Origin: Xylanimicrobium pachnodae JCM 13526 = NBRC 107786
GTDB lineage: Bacteria > Actinomycetota > Actinomycetes > Actinomycetales > Cellulomonadaceae
Length of the DNA: 64,000 nt
Assembly: GCA_001592145.1 (NCBI GenBank)
Contig: BCWJ01000001.1
Coordinates: 62,001 to 126,000, forward strand
Direction: 5' to 3'
In this document: positions 46,405-55,134 of the stretch, piece by piece
How the letters are laid out: each line of letters opens with the position of its first letter
Numbering within the stretch: position 1 is the first letter of the stretch
Notes under the pieces: generated by a model
What the model was told of the DNA's origin: nothing
The model's database searches: none
The model's input: the letters and a program-made list of their open reading frames with translations, nothing else
Translations under genes and position numbers: made by a program

Positions 46405-47200
46405 CCCCGCCACCCCCTGGTTGGTGGCCCTCGACATCGACGGCACGCTGCTCGGGTTCGACAACTCCCTGTCCGACGCCGTCGCCGCCGCGATCACCGA
46501 CGTCATCGCCGCCGGCCACCACGTGGTGCTCTCCTCCGGCCGCTCGCTGATCTCGATGATCCCGGTGGCCGCCCGCCTGGGCATCACCGGCGGCTGGATG
46601 GTCTGCTCCAACGGCGCCGTCACCGCGAGGCACGACGCCGCGGCCGCGCGCGGCTGGACCGTCGCCGACCTGGTGACGTTCGACCCGGAGCCCGCGCTGC
46701 GCCGCCTGGCCGAGAAGATGCCCGGCGCCCGGTTCGCGGTCGAGGACGTAGGCGTCGGGTTCCGGCTCACGGAGCTGTTCCCGGAGGGAGAGCTCGACGG
46801 CGACCACCGGGTGGTCAGCCTGGAAGACCTGTGGAGCGGGCACGTGACCCGCGTCGTCGTGCGCGCCCCGCAGGCCACGAACGAGGAGTTCCACGCGGCG
46901 GTCGCCGACCTGGGCCTCGCCGACGTCACCTACTCGGTGGGCTGGTCGGCGTGGATGGACGTCGCGCCGCTGGGCGTCACCAAGGCGTCCGCCCTGGAGA
47001 AGGTGCGCGCCACGCTCGGCGTGCCCCCGGAGCGCACCCTGGCCATCGGCGACGGCGACAACGACGTCGACATGCTGCGCTGGGCGGCCCGCGGCGTCGC
47101 GATGGCCGACGCCAGCGCCGAGGTCCGCGAGGCGGCGTCGGAGGTCACGGCCTCCCTGGCCGCCGACGGCGCCGCCAAGACCCTGCGCACCCTGCTGTAA
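46397..47200 (+). CDS. HAD-superfamily hydrolase (Cof type)
   Basis: A 267-residue phosphatase. Motif [13 protein letters not shown] carries the nucleophilic Asp, motif II Ser/Thr lies in VVLSSGRS, and motifs III-IV in [12 protein letters not shown] and [16 protein letters not shown] Cof-type alpha/beta cap occupies about 90-190. Acts on a small phosphorylated metabolite, which is unspecified. Overlaps serS by 8 bases, so it is co-translated. Confidence 0.92.
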   Translation: MADPATPWLVALDIDGTLLGFDNSLSDAVAAAITDVIAAGHHVVLSSGRSLISMIPVAARLGITGGWMVCSNGAVTARHDAAAARGWTVADLVTFDPEPALRRLAEKMPGARFAVEDVGVGFRLTELFPEGELDGDHRVVSLEDLWSGHVTRVVVRAPQATNEEFHAAVADLGLADVTYSVGWSAWMDVAPLGVTKASALEKVRATLGVPPERTLAIGDGDNDVDMLRWAARGVAMADASAEVREAASEVTASLAADGAAKTLRTLL

Positions 47201-47223
47201 CCCGGCCCCGGGCGCCGGCGACG

Positions 47224-47291
47224 ACGATTCGTGGGTTTGTCGACGATTCGTGCCCCCGAGCCTACGAAGCGTCGACAAACCCACGAATCGT
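47224..47291. repeat. Palindromic intergenic repeat, family A copy 2
   Basis: Perfect 21-base arms (47224-47244 and 47271-47291) around an inner 7-base pair with one mismatch. Arms share the TTCGTGGG(T/C)TTGTCG core with 10393-10452. It lies between the HAD gene and the convergent XRE gene. Confidence 0.8.
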
Positions 47292-47308
47292 GCGCCCGGG
47301 CGCGGCCC

Positions 47309-47515
47309 TCACCCCACGGTGGGCGGGCTGTCCGGGGTGAAGATCTGCTCGATCGGGGCGTCGAACGCGTGCGCGATGCGGAACGCGAGGGGGAGCGAGG
47401 GGTCGAACCGGCCGCGCTCGATCGAGATGACCGTCTGGCGGGACACCCCGAGGCGGCGGCCCAGTTCTGCCTGGGACCAGCCGAGCGCCAGCCGCCGCGC
47501 GGCGACGTCGTTCAT
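47309..47515 (-). CDS. XRE-family transcriptional regulator, short
   Basis: A 68-residue single-domain helix-turn-helix protein (NDVAARRLALGWSQAELGRR, then LGVSRQTVISIERGRFDPS). This compact type (PF01381-like, as in YozG/YgzD) is usually encoded with a membrane protein. Either ATG 47515 or GTG 47518 can start it; the GTG overlaps the upstream TAG. Probably represses its own operon through the palindromes at 48341-48402. Confidence 0.85.
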   Translation of the reverse strand: MNDVAARRLALGWSQAELGRRLGVSRQTVISIERGRFDPSLPLAFRIAHAFDAPIEQIFTPDSPPTVG

Positions 47516-47517
47516 CA

Positions 47518-48306
47518 CTAGGCGGCGTCCCGTCCGGCGCGCTCCTCGCGGCGGCGCAACAGGTTGAGCCGGATGGGGAAGTCGACCGCCGCGACGGCGA
47601 CCACTGCGGCGAGTGCGAGCCCCGCGTCAAGGTCAAGGCGCCACACCGCCAGGACGAATGCCGTGAACCCCGTGAGGCTGACGATGTCCCAGAAGCACTG
47701 CGCCGCCGCCTGCTGGAACCAGGCCTCCTCGATGCCTTCGAGCGGTTCGGGTTCCTCCGGAACGTTCCTGAGGGTGTGACGGATGGCGAGCAGCGCCGTG
47801 ATGCCGGCTGCCAAGGGCGCCCAGAAACCCGCCAGGGCGGCGAAGAGGAGTGCAGCCTCACCCGGAGTCATGTGGCTCGCCGCCCTGGTGCCGGAGGCGA
47901 TGACGGCGGCGAGGGTGAGGGAGCCGATCAGCGACCCGGCCCACACGCAGTGCCATACCCACGGGCGAGTCTCACCTGCGGGGATGAGGGAGTTGCGGGT
48001 GGTGCGTGGTTCGAGGACGGAGCGCAGGACGGCGACGGTCCCGCCCAGTGCGGCGGTCGCGGCCAGGCCCCAGATCAGTGCAGGCGGTGATGCCAGCGTG
48101 ACTCGGTCCGCGAGCACGGCCTCGGCCTCGTCGTCGAGGAACAGCGCTCTCGCGACCAGCAGGACCACGAGCGCGTATGCCGCCGCGACGGGCACGGCGA
48201 GCGCGGCGGCGAGCAGCCACCGCCGCAGCGGGGTGCGTGGTTCGGGGGCGTCGTCGTCGGGGTCCGCGGAGGACGGCGCAGCGGGCGGCAGATCGGTGGC
48301 GCTCAT
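47518..48306 (-). CDS. Membrane protein, partner of the XRE regulator
   Basis: A 262-residue protein with a Pro/Asp-rich cytoplasmic N-terminus and about six membrane helices (about 33-57, 78-97, 122-140, 152-172, 205-222 and 226-242). No functional motif recognised. ATG 48306 has a good GAGGAG ribosome binding site; a start 39 bases upstream has none. Forms a two-gene operon with the XRE regulator. Confidence 0.75.
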   Translation of the reverse strand: MSATDLPPAAPSSADPDDDAPEPRTPLRRWLLAAALAVPVAAAYALVVLLVARALFLDDEAEAVLADRVTLASPPALIWGLAATAALGGTVAVLRSVLEPRTTRNSLIPAGETRPWVWHCVWAGSLIGSLTLAAVIASGTRAASHMTPGEAALLFAALAGFWAPLAAGITALLAIRHTLRNVPEEPEPLEGIEEAWFQQAAAQCFWDIVSLTGFTAFVLAVWRLDLDAGLALAAVVAVAAVDFPIRLNLLRRREERAGRDAA

Positions 48307-48340
48307 GACGGCTCCTCGAAACGGGGTCGCGCGGGCAGGT

Positions 48341-48402
48341 GTCAAGCGAACTTGACGCCAAGATCCCGCACCTGGCGCCGGGTGTCAAGGGTCTTTGACA
48401 CC
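48341..48402 (-). promoter_or_regulatory. Promoter with two TGTCAA palindromes (XRE operators)
   Basis: Distal palindrome GGTGTCAA..TTGACACC at 48381-48402 covers a perfect minus-strand -35 TTGACA; proximal palindrome GTCAAG-CGAA-CTTGAC at 48341-48356 lies in the expected start region. A GATCTT 17 bases below TTGACA is a weak -10. Likely sites of the XRE repressor. Confidence 0.6.
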
Positions 48403-48440
48403 GACTGGAGTCGCGTCCCGGTTCGTACCGTCATCCGGGG

Positions 48441-48478
48441 GTTTGCCGTGACTGACCGGGACGTCGATAGGTCACGGC
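48441..48478. repeat. Partial family C repeat
   Basis: GTTTGCCGTGAC, identical to the right arm start of 23923-23972, followed after 18 bases by GTCACGGC, giving an 8-bp inverted repeat (48445-48452/48471-48478). It lies between the map 3' end and the XRE operon promoter. Confidence 0.4.
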
Positions 48479-48492
48479 CGGTGTCGGCCGGG

Positions 48493-49272
48493 TCAGCGCT
48501 CTGTGAGGACGACCGGGCCGTCCGCCGTGATCGCGATGGTGTGCTCGCTGTGCGCGCCGCGCGACCCGTCGGCGGAGCGCAGGGTCCACCCGTCGGGGTC
48601 GGTGTAGATCTCGTCCGTCGTCTCCAGGAACCACGGCTCGATGGCGATGACCAGGCCCGGCTTGAGGGGGAACCCGCGCCCCGCGCGCCCGTCGTTGGGC
48701 ACGTGCGGGTCGCCGTGCATGGTGCGCCCCACGCCGTGCCCGCCGAAGTCGGTGTTGATGTCGTAGCCCGCGGCGTGCCCCACCTCGGCGATCGCGGCCG
48801 AGATGTCGCCGATCTTGTGGCCCACGGTCGCGGCCGCGATGCCCGCGGCCAGCGCCTCCTCGGTGGTGGTGATGAGCTTCTTGTCACCAGCCGCGCGCTG
48901 CGCGTCCGGAGCCTGGCCGACGACGACGGACAGCGCCGAGTCGGCGACCCACCCGTCCACGGACGCGGCGAAGTCGAGCGAGAGCAGGTCGCCGTCCTGC
49001 AGCGCGTAGTCGTGGGGGAGCCCGTGCAGCACGGCGTCGTTGACCGAGGTGCAGATGACCTTGCCGAACGGCATCGCACCGAACGAGGGGTGGTAGTCGA
49101 TGTAGCAGGACGTCGCGCCGCGGTCCTTGATCATCCGGTGGGCCAGCGCGTCGATCTCCAGCAGGTTCACCCCGGGCTTGGCGGCGTCCCGGCAGGCCAG
49201 CAGCACGTCCGCGATGAACCGGCCGGCGGGCCGCATCTCCTCGATCTCCCGCGGGGTCCTCAGCTCGATCAT
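48493..49272 (-). CDS. map: Methionine aminopeptidase, type I
   Basis: A 259-residue metalloprotease that removes N-terminal Met from new proteins. The five metal ligands are seen: Asp in SLDFAASVDGW and VADSALSVVV, His in GGHGVGRTMHGDPHVP, Glu in VIAIEPWFLE, and Glu in AHSEHTIAIT. GAGGAC upstream of ATG 49272. Monocistronic; divergent from the sugar importer. Confidence 0.95.
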   Translation of the reverse strand: MIELRTPREIEEMRPAGRFIADVLLACRDAAKPGVNLLEIDALAHRMIKDRGATSCYIDYHPSFGAMPFGKVICTSVNDAVLHGLPHDYALQDGDLLSLDFAASVDGWVADSALSVVVGQAPDAQRAAGDKKLITTTEEALAAGIAAATVGHKIGDISAAIAEVGHAAGYDINTDFGGHGVGRTMHGDPHVPNDGRAGRGFPLKPGLVIAIEPWFLETTDEIYTDPDGWTLRSADGSRGAHSEHTIAITADGPVVLTER

Positions 49273-49443
49273 CGTGCGTCCTCGTCTCCACCAGCGCATC
49301 GGTCCAGTCTCCGCCCTCGATCCTATGTGCGCCGCCGGCGGCCCTCGGTGCGCCGTCGTCGGTGGAGGGGCCGAGGCGGCCCGTCCGGACGAACGGTCCG
49401 GCCATGTCTCGGTCAGGTCACGGTTTCGGGCGGTCCGTCATGA

Positions 49444-49485
49444 AAATGCGCATTTGGGTCGTACTGCACTTGCGGTAGCGCTCCC
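49444..49485 (+). promoter_or_regulatory. Operator-like palindromes upstream of the sugar importer
   Basis: AAATGCGCATTT, a perfect 12-bp palindrome (49444-49455), and GGTAGCGCTCCC (49474-49485), a LacI-type site with the AGCGCT centre. They lie 90-130 bp ahead of the binding-protein start, in a 301-bp map/importer divergent region that otherwise holds no gene. Confidence 0.5.
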
Positions 49486-49573
49486 AGTGCGATCCCCTGG
49501 CCAGGGAAGAGGCGTGCGTCACGCACTGCCTCGCCTTCGTGAACGCCAGCGCACCATCCAGGAGGGACGCACA

Positions 49574-50971
49574 ATGACACGCACATCCGGAGACTTCCGC
49601 GGCCGGCGGGCACTCGCCCTCGGTGCGGGCACCGCTACGGTGGCGCTGCTCCTCGCCGCCTGCGGCGGTGGTGACGGCGACGACGGCGCCAGCCCGACGG
49701 CGGGCGGCACCGCGGCGGAGAGCAGCATCGACTGTTCCGTCTTCGACCAGTTCGGCGACCTGCAGGGCAAGACGGTCACCGTCTACACCTCCATCGTCGA
49801 CCCCGAGTCGCAGTCCCACATCGACTCCTACAAGCCGTTCGAGGCCTGCACCGGCGTGACCATCAGCTATGAGGGCTCGCGCGAGTTCGAGGCGCAGCTC
49901 CCGGTCCGTATCCAGGCCGGGAACCCGCCGGACATCGCCATCGTGAACCAGCCCGGATCGCTGCGCACGCTCGTCAACCGGTTCGACGCCGTCAAGCCCG
50001 TCCCGGACGCCGTGAAGCAGGAGGTCGAGGAGAACTTTTCGCAGTCCTGGATCGACTACGGCACGGTGGACGGCACCCTGTACGCCGCCCCGTACGACGC
50101 CAACGTCAAGTCGTTCGTCTGGTACTCGCCGAAGGCGTTCAAGGACGCCGGGTACGAGGTCCCCAAGACGTGGGACGAGCTCATGACGCTCACGGCCAAG
50201 ATCCAGTCCGACACGGGCAACCCGCCGTGGTGCGCGGGCGTCGAGTCCGGTGACGCCACCGGGTGGCCGGGCACCGACTGGGTCGAGGACATGGTGCTGC
50301 GGTTCGCCGGCATCGACGTCTACAACAAGTGGGTCGACCACGAGATCCCGTTCAACGACCCGCAGATCATCGACGCGTGGGACAAGGCGGGGGACATCCT
50401 CAAGAGCGACAAGTACGTCAACGCCGGCCTGGGTGACGTCAGCTCGATCGCGACGACGGCGTGGTCGAGCGCAGGCCTCGGCATCACGCAGGGCACCTGC
50501 TGGCTGCACCGCGCGGCGAACTTCTACGCCGCCCAGTGGCCCGAGGGCACCGACATCTCCGAGGACGGCGACGTGTGGGCGTTCTACCTGCCCGCGCAGA
50601 TCGAGGACGAGCACCCGGTGCTCGTGGGCGGCCCGTTCATCGCCGCCCTCGCCGACCGGCCCGAGGTGCAGGCCTTCCAGACCTACCTGGCCAGCACCGA
50701 CTGGTCGAACGAGAAGGCCAAGGTCAGCGCCTCCGGCTGGGTCAGCGCGAACAAGCACCTCGACCCGTCGCTGCTGAACAACGACTTCGACCGGTACGTG
50801 TACGGCGTGCTCACCGACCCGAAGACGGTCGCGGGCTACGACGCCTCCGACCAGATGCCGTCCGAGGTGGGCGCCGGTACGTTCTGGACGGGGATCGTGA
50901 ACTGGCTCACGGGCCAGAGCACGCAGCAGGTCGCCGACACGATCGAGGCAAGCTGGCCGGCGTCGTCCTGA
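49574..50971 (+). CDS. Sugar ABC transporter substrate-binding lipoprotein (alpha-glucoside type)
   Basis: A 465-residue family-1 binding protein: twin-basic signal (FRGRRALALGAGTATVALLL) with lipobox AACGGG. The mature region VFDQFGDLQGKTVTVYTSIV resembles AglE of alpha-glucoside importers; IQAGNPPDIAIVNQPG and KAFKDAGYEVPKTWDELM are typical family-1 hinge segments. GGAGGG precedes ATG 49574. It leads the three-gene importer; no ATPase gene is present, so a shared MsiK-type ATPase is likely. Confidence 0.9.
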   Translation: MTRTSGDFRGRRALALGAGTATVALLLAACGGGDGDDGASPTAGGTAAESSIDCSVFDQFGDLQGKTVTVYTSIVDPESQSHIDSYKPFEACTGVTISYEGSREFEAQLPVRIQAGNPPDIAIVNQPGSLRTLVNRFDAVKPVPDAVKQEVEENFSQSWIDYGTVDGTLYAAPYDANVKSFVWYSPKAFKDAGYEVPKTWDELMTLTAKIQSDTGNPPWCAGVESGDATGWPGTDWVEDMVLRFAGIDVYNKWVDHEIPFNDPQIIDAWDKAGDILKSDKYVNAGLGDVSSIATTAWSSAGLGITQGTCWLHRAANFYAAQWPEGTDISEDGDVWAFYLPAQIEDEHPVLVGGPFIAALADRPEVQAFQTYLASTDWSNEKAKVSASGWVSANKHLDPSLLNNDFDRYVYGVLTDPKTVAGYDASDQMPSEVGAGTFWTGIVNWLTGQSTQQVADTIEASWPASS

Positions 50972-51002
50972 CGGACCTCGTTGGGCCGGGGGCCGTCGCC
51001 GC

Positions 51003-51022
51003 GCGGGAGGTCACCCTCCCGC
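51003..51022 (+). terminator. Attenuating hairpin between binding protein and permease
   Basis: GCGGGAGG-TCAC-CCTCCCGC, perfect 8-bp stem with a 4-base loop and no T-run, in the 106-bp gap. Such hairpins stabilise the upstream message and reduce readthrough, giving more binding protein than permease. Confidence 0.5.
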
Positions 51023-51077
51023 ACGGCGCGGCCCTCGGCCGCACCCGCATTCGTCCGCGTACCCAGGAAGGGGTGGC

Positions 51078-52067
51078 ATGAACTGGCTCACCGGTGGTGG
51101 GGAACCAGCCCAGAAGTTCCTCCTCATGTTTCTCGCGATCGCACTGTTCATCCTGATCGTGGGCCTGATCCTCTTCCTGGTGGACCGGCCGCAGAACCCG
51201 AAGAAGTGGTTCCTGGCGCTCGGGTTCCTGGGCCTGCCGGTGCTGGGGCTCGGGTTCGGCCTCGTCTACCCGGCGATCGAGACGATCCGCAACTCGTTCC
51301 TCAACCGGGACGCCACGAAGTTCGTCGGGCTCGACAATTACGTCACCGCCTTCACCACCCCCGAGTTCCTCGTCGTGCTGCGCAACACCGCGATCTGGGT
51401 GCTCGTGGTGCCGATCGTCGCCACCTTCATCGGGCTCGTCTACGCCGTCGTCGTCGACCGGAGCCGGTTCGAGAAGTTCGCGAAGGCGCTCATCTTCCTG
51501 CCGATGGCGATCTCCATGGTGGGCGCGAGCATCATCTGGGGGTTCGTCTACGCGTTCCGGCCCGTGCAGGGCAACATCCAGCAGATCGGCCTGCTCAACC
51601 AGGTGCTCGTCTGGCTCGGGATACCGCCGCAGCAGTTCCTCATCAACCAGCCGTGGAACACGTTCTTCCTCATCGTGATCCTCATCTGGATCCAGACCGG
51701 GTTCGCCATGACGCTGCTCTCGGCCGCGATCAAGGCCATCCCCGACGACATCGTGGAGGCGGCCCGCCTCGACGGGCTCTACGGCATCGGCATGTTCCGG
51801 TACATCACCGTGCCCAGCATCCGGCCCACCCTCGTCGTCGTGCTGACCACCATCGCCATCACCACGCTCAAGGTCTTCGACATCGTGCGCACCACGACGG
51901 GTGGCCAGTTCGGCACCTCCGTGGTCGCGAACGAGTTCTACCGGCAGTCGTTCGTCACGCTGAACACCGGGCTGGGCGCCGCGCTCGCGGTGCTGCTGTT
52001 CGTGCTGGTCATCCCCATCATCTGGTACAACGTCCGCCAGCTCCGCCTCGCCGAGGAGGTCCGATGA
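51078..52067 (+). CDS. Sugar ABC transporter permease (AglF-like)
   Basis: A 329-residue permease with two extra N-terminal helices (about 14-35, 46-68), as in AglF/MalF-type proteins. NTAIWVLVVPIVATFIGLVY opens the conserved core and the EAA loop is DDIVEAARLDGLYGIGMFRY near residue 230. Its stop overlaps the next ATG by 4 bases. Confidence 0.92.
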   Translation: MNWLTGGGEPAQKFLLMFLAIALFILIVGLILFLVDRPQNPKKWFLALGFLGLPVLGLGFGLVYPAIETIRNSFLNRDATKFVGLDNYVTAFTTPEFLVVLRNTAIWVLVVPIVATFIGLVYAVVVDRSRFEKFAKALIFLPMAISMVGASIIWGFVYAFRPVQGNIQQIGLLNQVLVWLGIPPQQFLINQPWNTFFLIVILIWIQTGFAMTLLSAAIKAIPDDIVEAARLDGLYGIGMFRYITVPSIRPTLVVVLTTIAITTLKVFDIVRTTTGGQFGTSVVANEFYRQSFVTLNTGLGAALAVLLFVLVIPIIWYNVRQLRLAEEVR

Positions 52068-52987
52068 CCACCACCCCGCAGGCGTCCCTGCCCGCCCAGA
52101 CGCTCACCCTGAACCAGCGCGCCGCGAAGGTGCGGCGCCGCCTGTCCAACCCGTGGGCCTCCGGGATCGCCATCGTGCTCGCGATCCTGTGGACGCTGCC
52201 CACCCTGGGCCTGCTCATCACGTCGTTCCGCACCCAGACCGACATCAACGCGTCGGGCTGGTGGACCGTCTTCGGGAAGATCTTCACCGGCGACGCCAAC
52301 TTCACGCTCGAGAACTACGACACGGCGCTCCACGGCAGCACCACCAACCTGGCGCAGTTCTTCGTCAACTCGATCGTCATCACGCTGCCGAGCGTCGTCA
52401 TCCCGATCTCGATCGCGCTGCTGGCCGCCTACGCGTTCGCGTGGATCGACTTCCCCGGGCGTGACTGGCTGTTCGTCGCCGTGTTCGCGCTCCAGGTGGT
52501 GCCCATCCAGGTCACGATGATCCCGCTGCTGCGCGCCTACGTGAGCTGGGGGATCGGCGGGTCCTTCTGGTCCGTGTGGCTGTCGCACTCGATCTTCGCG
52601 CTGCCGCTCGCCATCTTCCTGCTGCACAACTTCATGAAGGACATCCCGCGGTCGCTGGTGGAAGCCGCCACCATGGACGGCGCCGGGCACGTGAAGATCT
52701 TCTTCCGCGTCGTGTTCCCGCTCATGGTTCCCGCGATCGCCGCGTTCGGCATCTTCCAGTTCCTGTGGGTGTGGAACGACCTGCTCGTCGCCCTGGTGTT
52801 CGTGGGCGGGCGTCCCGACGTCGCGCCGCTGACCGTGCGCGTCGCCGAGCTGTCCGGTACCCGCGGTGGCCAGTGGCATCTGCTGTCCGCCGGCGCGTTC
52901 ATCTCGATGGTGGTGCCGCTGATCGTGTTCGTCTCGCTCCAGCGGTACTTCGTGCGCGGCCTGCTCGCCGGTTCCGTGAAGGGCTGA
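52064..52987 (+). CDS. Sugar ABC transporter permease (AglG-like)
   Basis: A 307-residue permease: first helix about 34-52, then SFRTQTDINASGWWTVF, which matches the AglG type, and the EAA loop RSLVEAATMDGAGHVKIFFR near residue 205. The C-terminus QRYFVRGLLAGSVKG is typical of MalG-like proteins. ATG 52064 within GGAGGTCCG is coupled to the upstream permease. Last gene of the importer operon. Confidence 0.92.
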   Translation: MTTTPQASLPAQTLTLNQRAAKVRRRLSNPWASGIAIVLAILWTLPTLGLLITSFRTQTDINASGWWTVFGKIFTGDANFTLENYDTALHGSTTNLAQFFVNSIVITLPSVVIPISIALLAAYAFAWIDFPGRDWLFVAVFALQVVPIQVTMIPLLRAYVSWGIGGSFWSVWLSHSIFALPLAIFLLHNFMKDIPRSLVEAATMDGAGHVKIFFRVVFPLMVPAIAAFGIFQFLWVWNDLLVALVFVGGRPDVAPLTVRVAELSGTRGGQWHLLSAGAFISMVVPLIVFVSLQRYFVRGLLAGSVKG

Positions 52988-53010
52988 TGCCGCAGGGATA
53001 GCGTGGACCC

Positions 53011-53937
53011 GTGCGTCTGGGAGTCATCGACATCGGGTCCAACACCGTCCACCTCGCCGTGCTCGACGCCGCCCCCGGTGTGCGCCCCGTGCCGGCGGCG
53101 TCGGAGTCCATGGAGGTGCGCCTCATGCGCTTCCTCCAGGACGACGGCGCCATCTCCCCGGAGGGCGTGGACGCCCTGGAAGCGGCCGTGACCCGTGCCG
53201 CCGCCATCGGGCAGGCGCAGGGCGCCGAGCAGACGCTCGCCATCGCGACGTCGGCGCTGCGCGAGGCCACCAACGGGCCCGAGGTGCTCGCCGGGCTGGA
53301 GCAGCGCGCCGGGGTGCCCATCGAGGTGCTCGCCGGGGTCGACGAGGCCCGGCTGACCTTCCTGGCCGCCCGCCGCTGGTACGGCTGGGGTGCCGGCCGC
53401 CTGCTGCTGCTCGACATCGGTGGCGGCTCCCTCGAGCTGGCCGCCGGCAACGACGAGATCCCCGAGCTCGCCCTCTCCCTGCCGCTCGGCGCCGGTCGCA
53501 TGACGCGCGAGTTCCTGTGGGAGGCCGATCCGCCGTCGAACGACGACGTCGCCCGCCTGCGCGAGCACGTGCGGCACACCCTGGGCGGGCGCCTCGCGGC
53601 CGGGGCCGCCGAGCTCGTGGGCGACCACGCGGTGGCCACCTCCAAGACCTTCCGATCGCTCGCCCGCCTGGCCGGGATGCCGCGTGACGTGCTCGGGGCC
53701 GGGCAGCGGTACCGCATGCGGCTCGCCCACCTGGACGACTGGACGCCGCGCCTCGCCAAGCTCTCCTCCGACGACCGCACCGTGCTCCCCGGCATCGGGC
53801 CGCGCCGCTCCCGCCAGATCGTCGCGGGCGCCGTCGTCGCCGCGGAGGCCATGCGGGCGCTGCGCGTCGACGAGGTGGAGATCTGCCCGTGGGCGCTGCG
53901 CGAAGGCGCGATCCTGCGGCACCTCGAACGCCTGTGA
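53011..53937 (+). CDS. Ppx/GppA family phosphatase
   Basis: A 308-residue ASKHA-fold enzyme acting on polyphosphate or pppGpp. LGVIDIGSNTVHLAVLD is the first phosphate-binding loop, LLLLDIGGGSLELAAG the second. It lacks the C-terminal HD domain of long GppA/Ppx forms, like the short actinobacterial Ppx1. GTG start. Overlaps EamA by 4 bases (GTGA). Confidence 0.92.
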   Translation: MRLGVIDIGSNTVHLAVLDAAPGVRPVPAASESMEVRLMRFLQDDGAISPEGVDALEAAVTRAAAIGQAQGAEQTLAIATSALREATNGPEVLAGLEQRAGVPIEVLAGVDEARLTFLAARRWYGWGAGRLLLLDIGGGSLELAAGNDEIPELALSLPLGAGRMTREFLWEADPPSNDDVARLREHVRHTLGGRLAAGAAELVGDHAVATSKTFRSLARLAGMPRDVLGAGQRYRMRLAHLDDWTPRLAKLSSDDRTVLPGIGPRRSRQIVAGAVVAAEAMRALRVDEVEICPWALREGAILRHLERL

Positions 53938-54809
53938 GCCGGGCGCCCCGGTGGGGCGTCCGCGCCGGTGTCGCCCGGGTTCCCGCCCCGGGGCTGTTCC
54001 TGGCCTCGGGGTTCACGCAGTACCTGGGCGCGGCCGTGGCCGTCGGACTCTTCGCCCGGGTGGGTGCGCCCGCCGTCGGCTGGTGGCGCATCCTGCTCGC
54101 GGCCGTGATGCTCGCGGCGTGGCGGCGGCCGTGGCGGCGCCGCTGGACCGCGCGGCGCCTCCTCCTGGCCGCCGCGTTCGGCGTCGCGCTCGCCGTCATG
54201 AACGTGGCGTTCTACCTGGGCATCGACCACCTGCCGCTCGGCGTGGCCGTCGCGATCGAGTTCTGCGGGCCCATCGCGGTGGCCGCCGTGACCGGGCGCG
54301 GCTGGCGCGAGCGCGGCGCCATCGCCGTCGCCGCCGTGGGCGTCGTGCTGCTCGCCGGCGTCACCGTGGACTCCGTCGGACGCGACGACGCCATGGCCGG
54401 GCTCCTGGCCATCGCGGTGGCCGCCACGTGCTGGGCCGGGTACATCGTGCTCGGCAAGCGCGTCGCGGGTGCCGGGTCCGGCATCGACTCGCTCACCGTC
54501 GGCATGGCGGCCGGAGCCCTGGTGCTCGCGCCGTTCTTCGCGCACACCGCCGCCGTCGTCGTGCCCGACGGCGAAGCCCTCGCGCTGCTGGCGGTCGTGG
54601 CCCTGTGCTCGTCCGTGGTGCCCTACGTGCTCGACCAGGTGGTGCTGCGCCGGGTGGGCACCGCGACCTTCGCCGTCCTGACCGCGATGCTGCCCGCCAC
54701 CGCCGTCGTCGTCGGCGCCGTGGTGCTGGCACAGCTGCCCACCTGGCCGGAGCTGGCGGGGTTGGCCCTCGTCTCCGGCGCGATCATGATGACTGCGCAG
54801 GCGCGATGA
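53934..54809 (+). CDS. EamA-family transporter
   Basis: A 291-residue ten-helix drug/metabolite transporter (RhtA-like) with two EamA halves, about 15-135 and 150-288. Conserved phrases are ARVGAPAVGWWRILLAAVML and LGIDHLPLGVAVAIEFCGPI in the first, and LCSSVVPYVLDQVVLRRV in the second. Likely exports amino acids or similar. Coupled to ppx by GTGA. Confidence 0.9.
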   Translation: MSRAPRWGVRAGVARVPAPGLFLASGFTQYLGAAVAVGLFARVGAPAVGWWRILLAAVMLAAWRRPWRRRWTARRLLLAAAFGVALAVMNVAFYLGIDHLPLGVAVAIEFCGPIAVAAVTGRGWRERGAIAVAAVGVVLLAGVTVDSVGRDDAMAGLLAIAVAATCWAGYIVLGKRVAGAGSGIDSLTVGMAAGALVLAPFFAHTAAVVVPDGEALALLAVVALCSSVVPYVLDQVVLRRVGTATFAVLTAMLPATAVVVGAVVLAQLPTWPELAGLALVSGAIMMTAQAR

Positions 54810-54820
54810 CCGCTGCCGCT

Positions 54821-54849
54821 TTGGCTCCGGAGCCCGCGCCGGGTACCCT
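54821..54849 (+). promoter_or_regulatory. Promoter of tRNA-Ser
   Basis: TTGGCT (54821-54826), 17-base spacer, TACCCT (54844-54849), placing transcription start about 20 bases before the tRNA. Confidence 0.65.
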
Positions 54850-54876
54850 GGCGGTCGCGGCGTCTACGTGCCGCGA

Positions 54877-54968
54877 GGAGACGTCGCATAGTCAGGTCTA
54901 GTGCGCCACCCTGCTAAGGTGGTAACGGAGCAATCCGTTCGAGGGTTCAAATCCCTCCGTCTCCGCCA
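54877..54968 (+). tRNA. tRNA-Ser(GCT)
   Basis: Acceptor GGAGACG pairs with CGTCTCC; anticodon arm CCACC-CTGCTAA-GGTGG gives GCT (codons AGC/AGT). A long variable arm (about CGGAGCAATCCG) and T arm GAGGG-TTCAAAT-CCCTC follow. CCA is encoded. Confidence 0.95.
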
Positions 54969-54970
54969 GG

Positions 54971-55003
54971 AAGGTCCCGGTGCTGCCGCGCCCGGGGCCT
55001 TTT
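54971..55003 (+). terminator. Terminator of tRNA-Ser
   Basis: Stem AAGGTCCCGG (54971-54980) with CCGGGGCCTT (54992-55001), including one G-T pair, followed by a T run. Between it and tRNA-Arg (55004-55134) there is no gene; a TTGGGG-N18-TAGTGT promoter (55080-55109) and a GGCCGGT/ACCGGCC hairpin (55117-55132) serve the tRNA-Arg leader. Confidence 0.75.
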
Positions 55004-55134
55004 CTGTTGCCGAGTTCTGTTGTCCGGGCCGATGGCGCCGCCGTCGAGCACCCCGTGGGGCGCGTCACGGCTCCCCGGTTTGGGGAACCGTCGGGACTCG
55101 TTGTAGTGTTCTCGACGGCCGGTCAACCGGCCAC

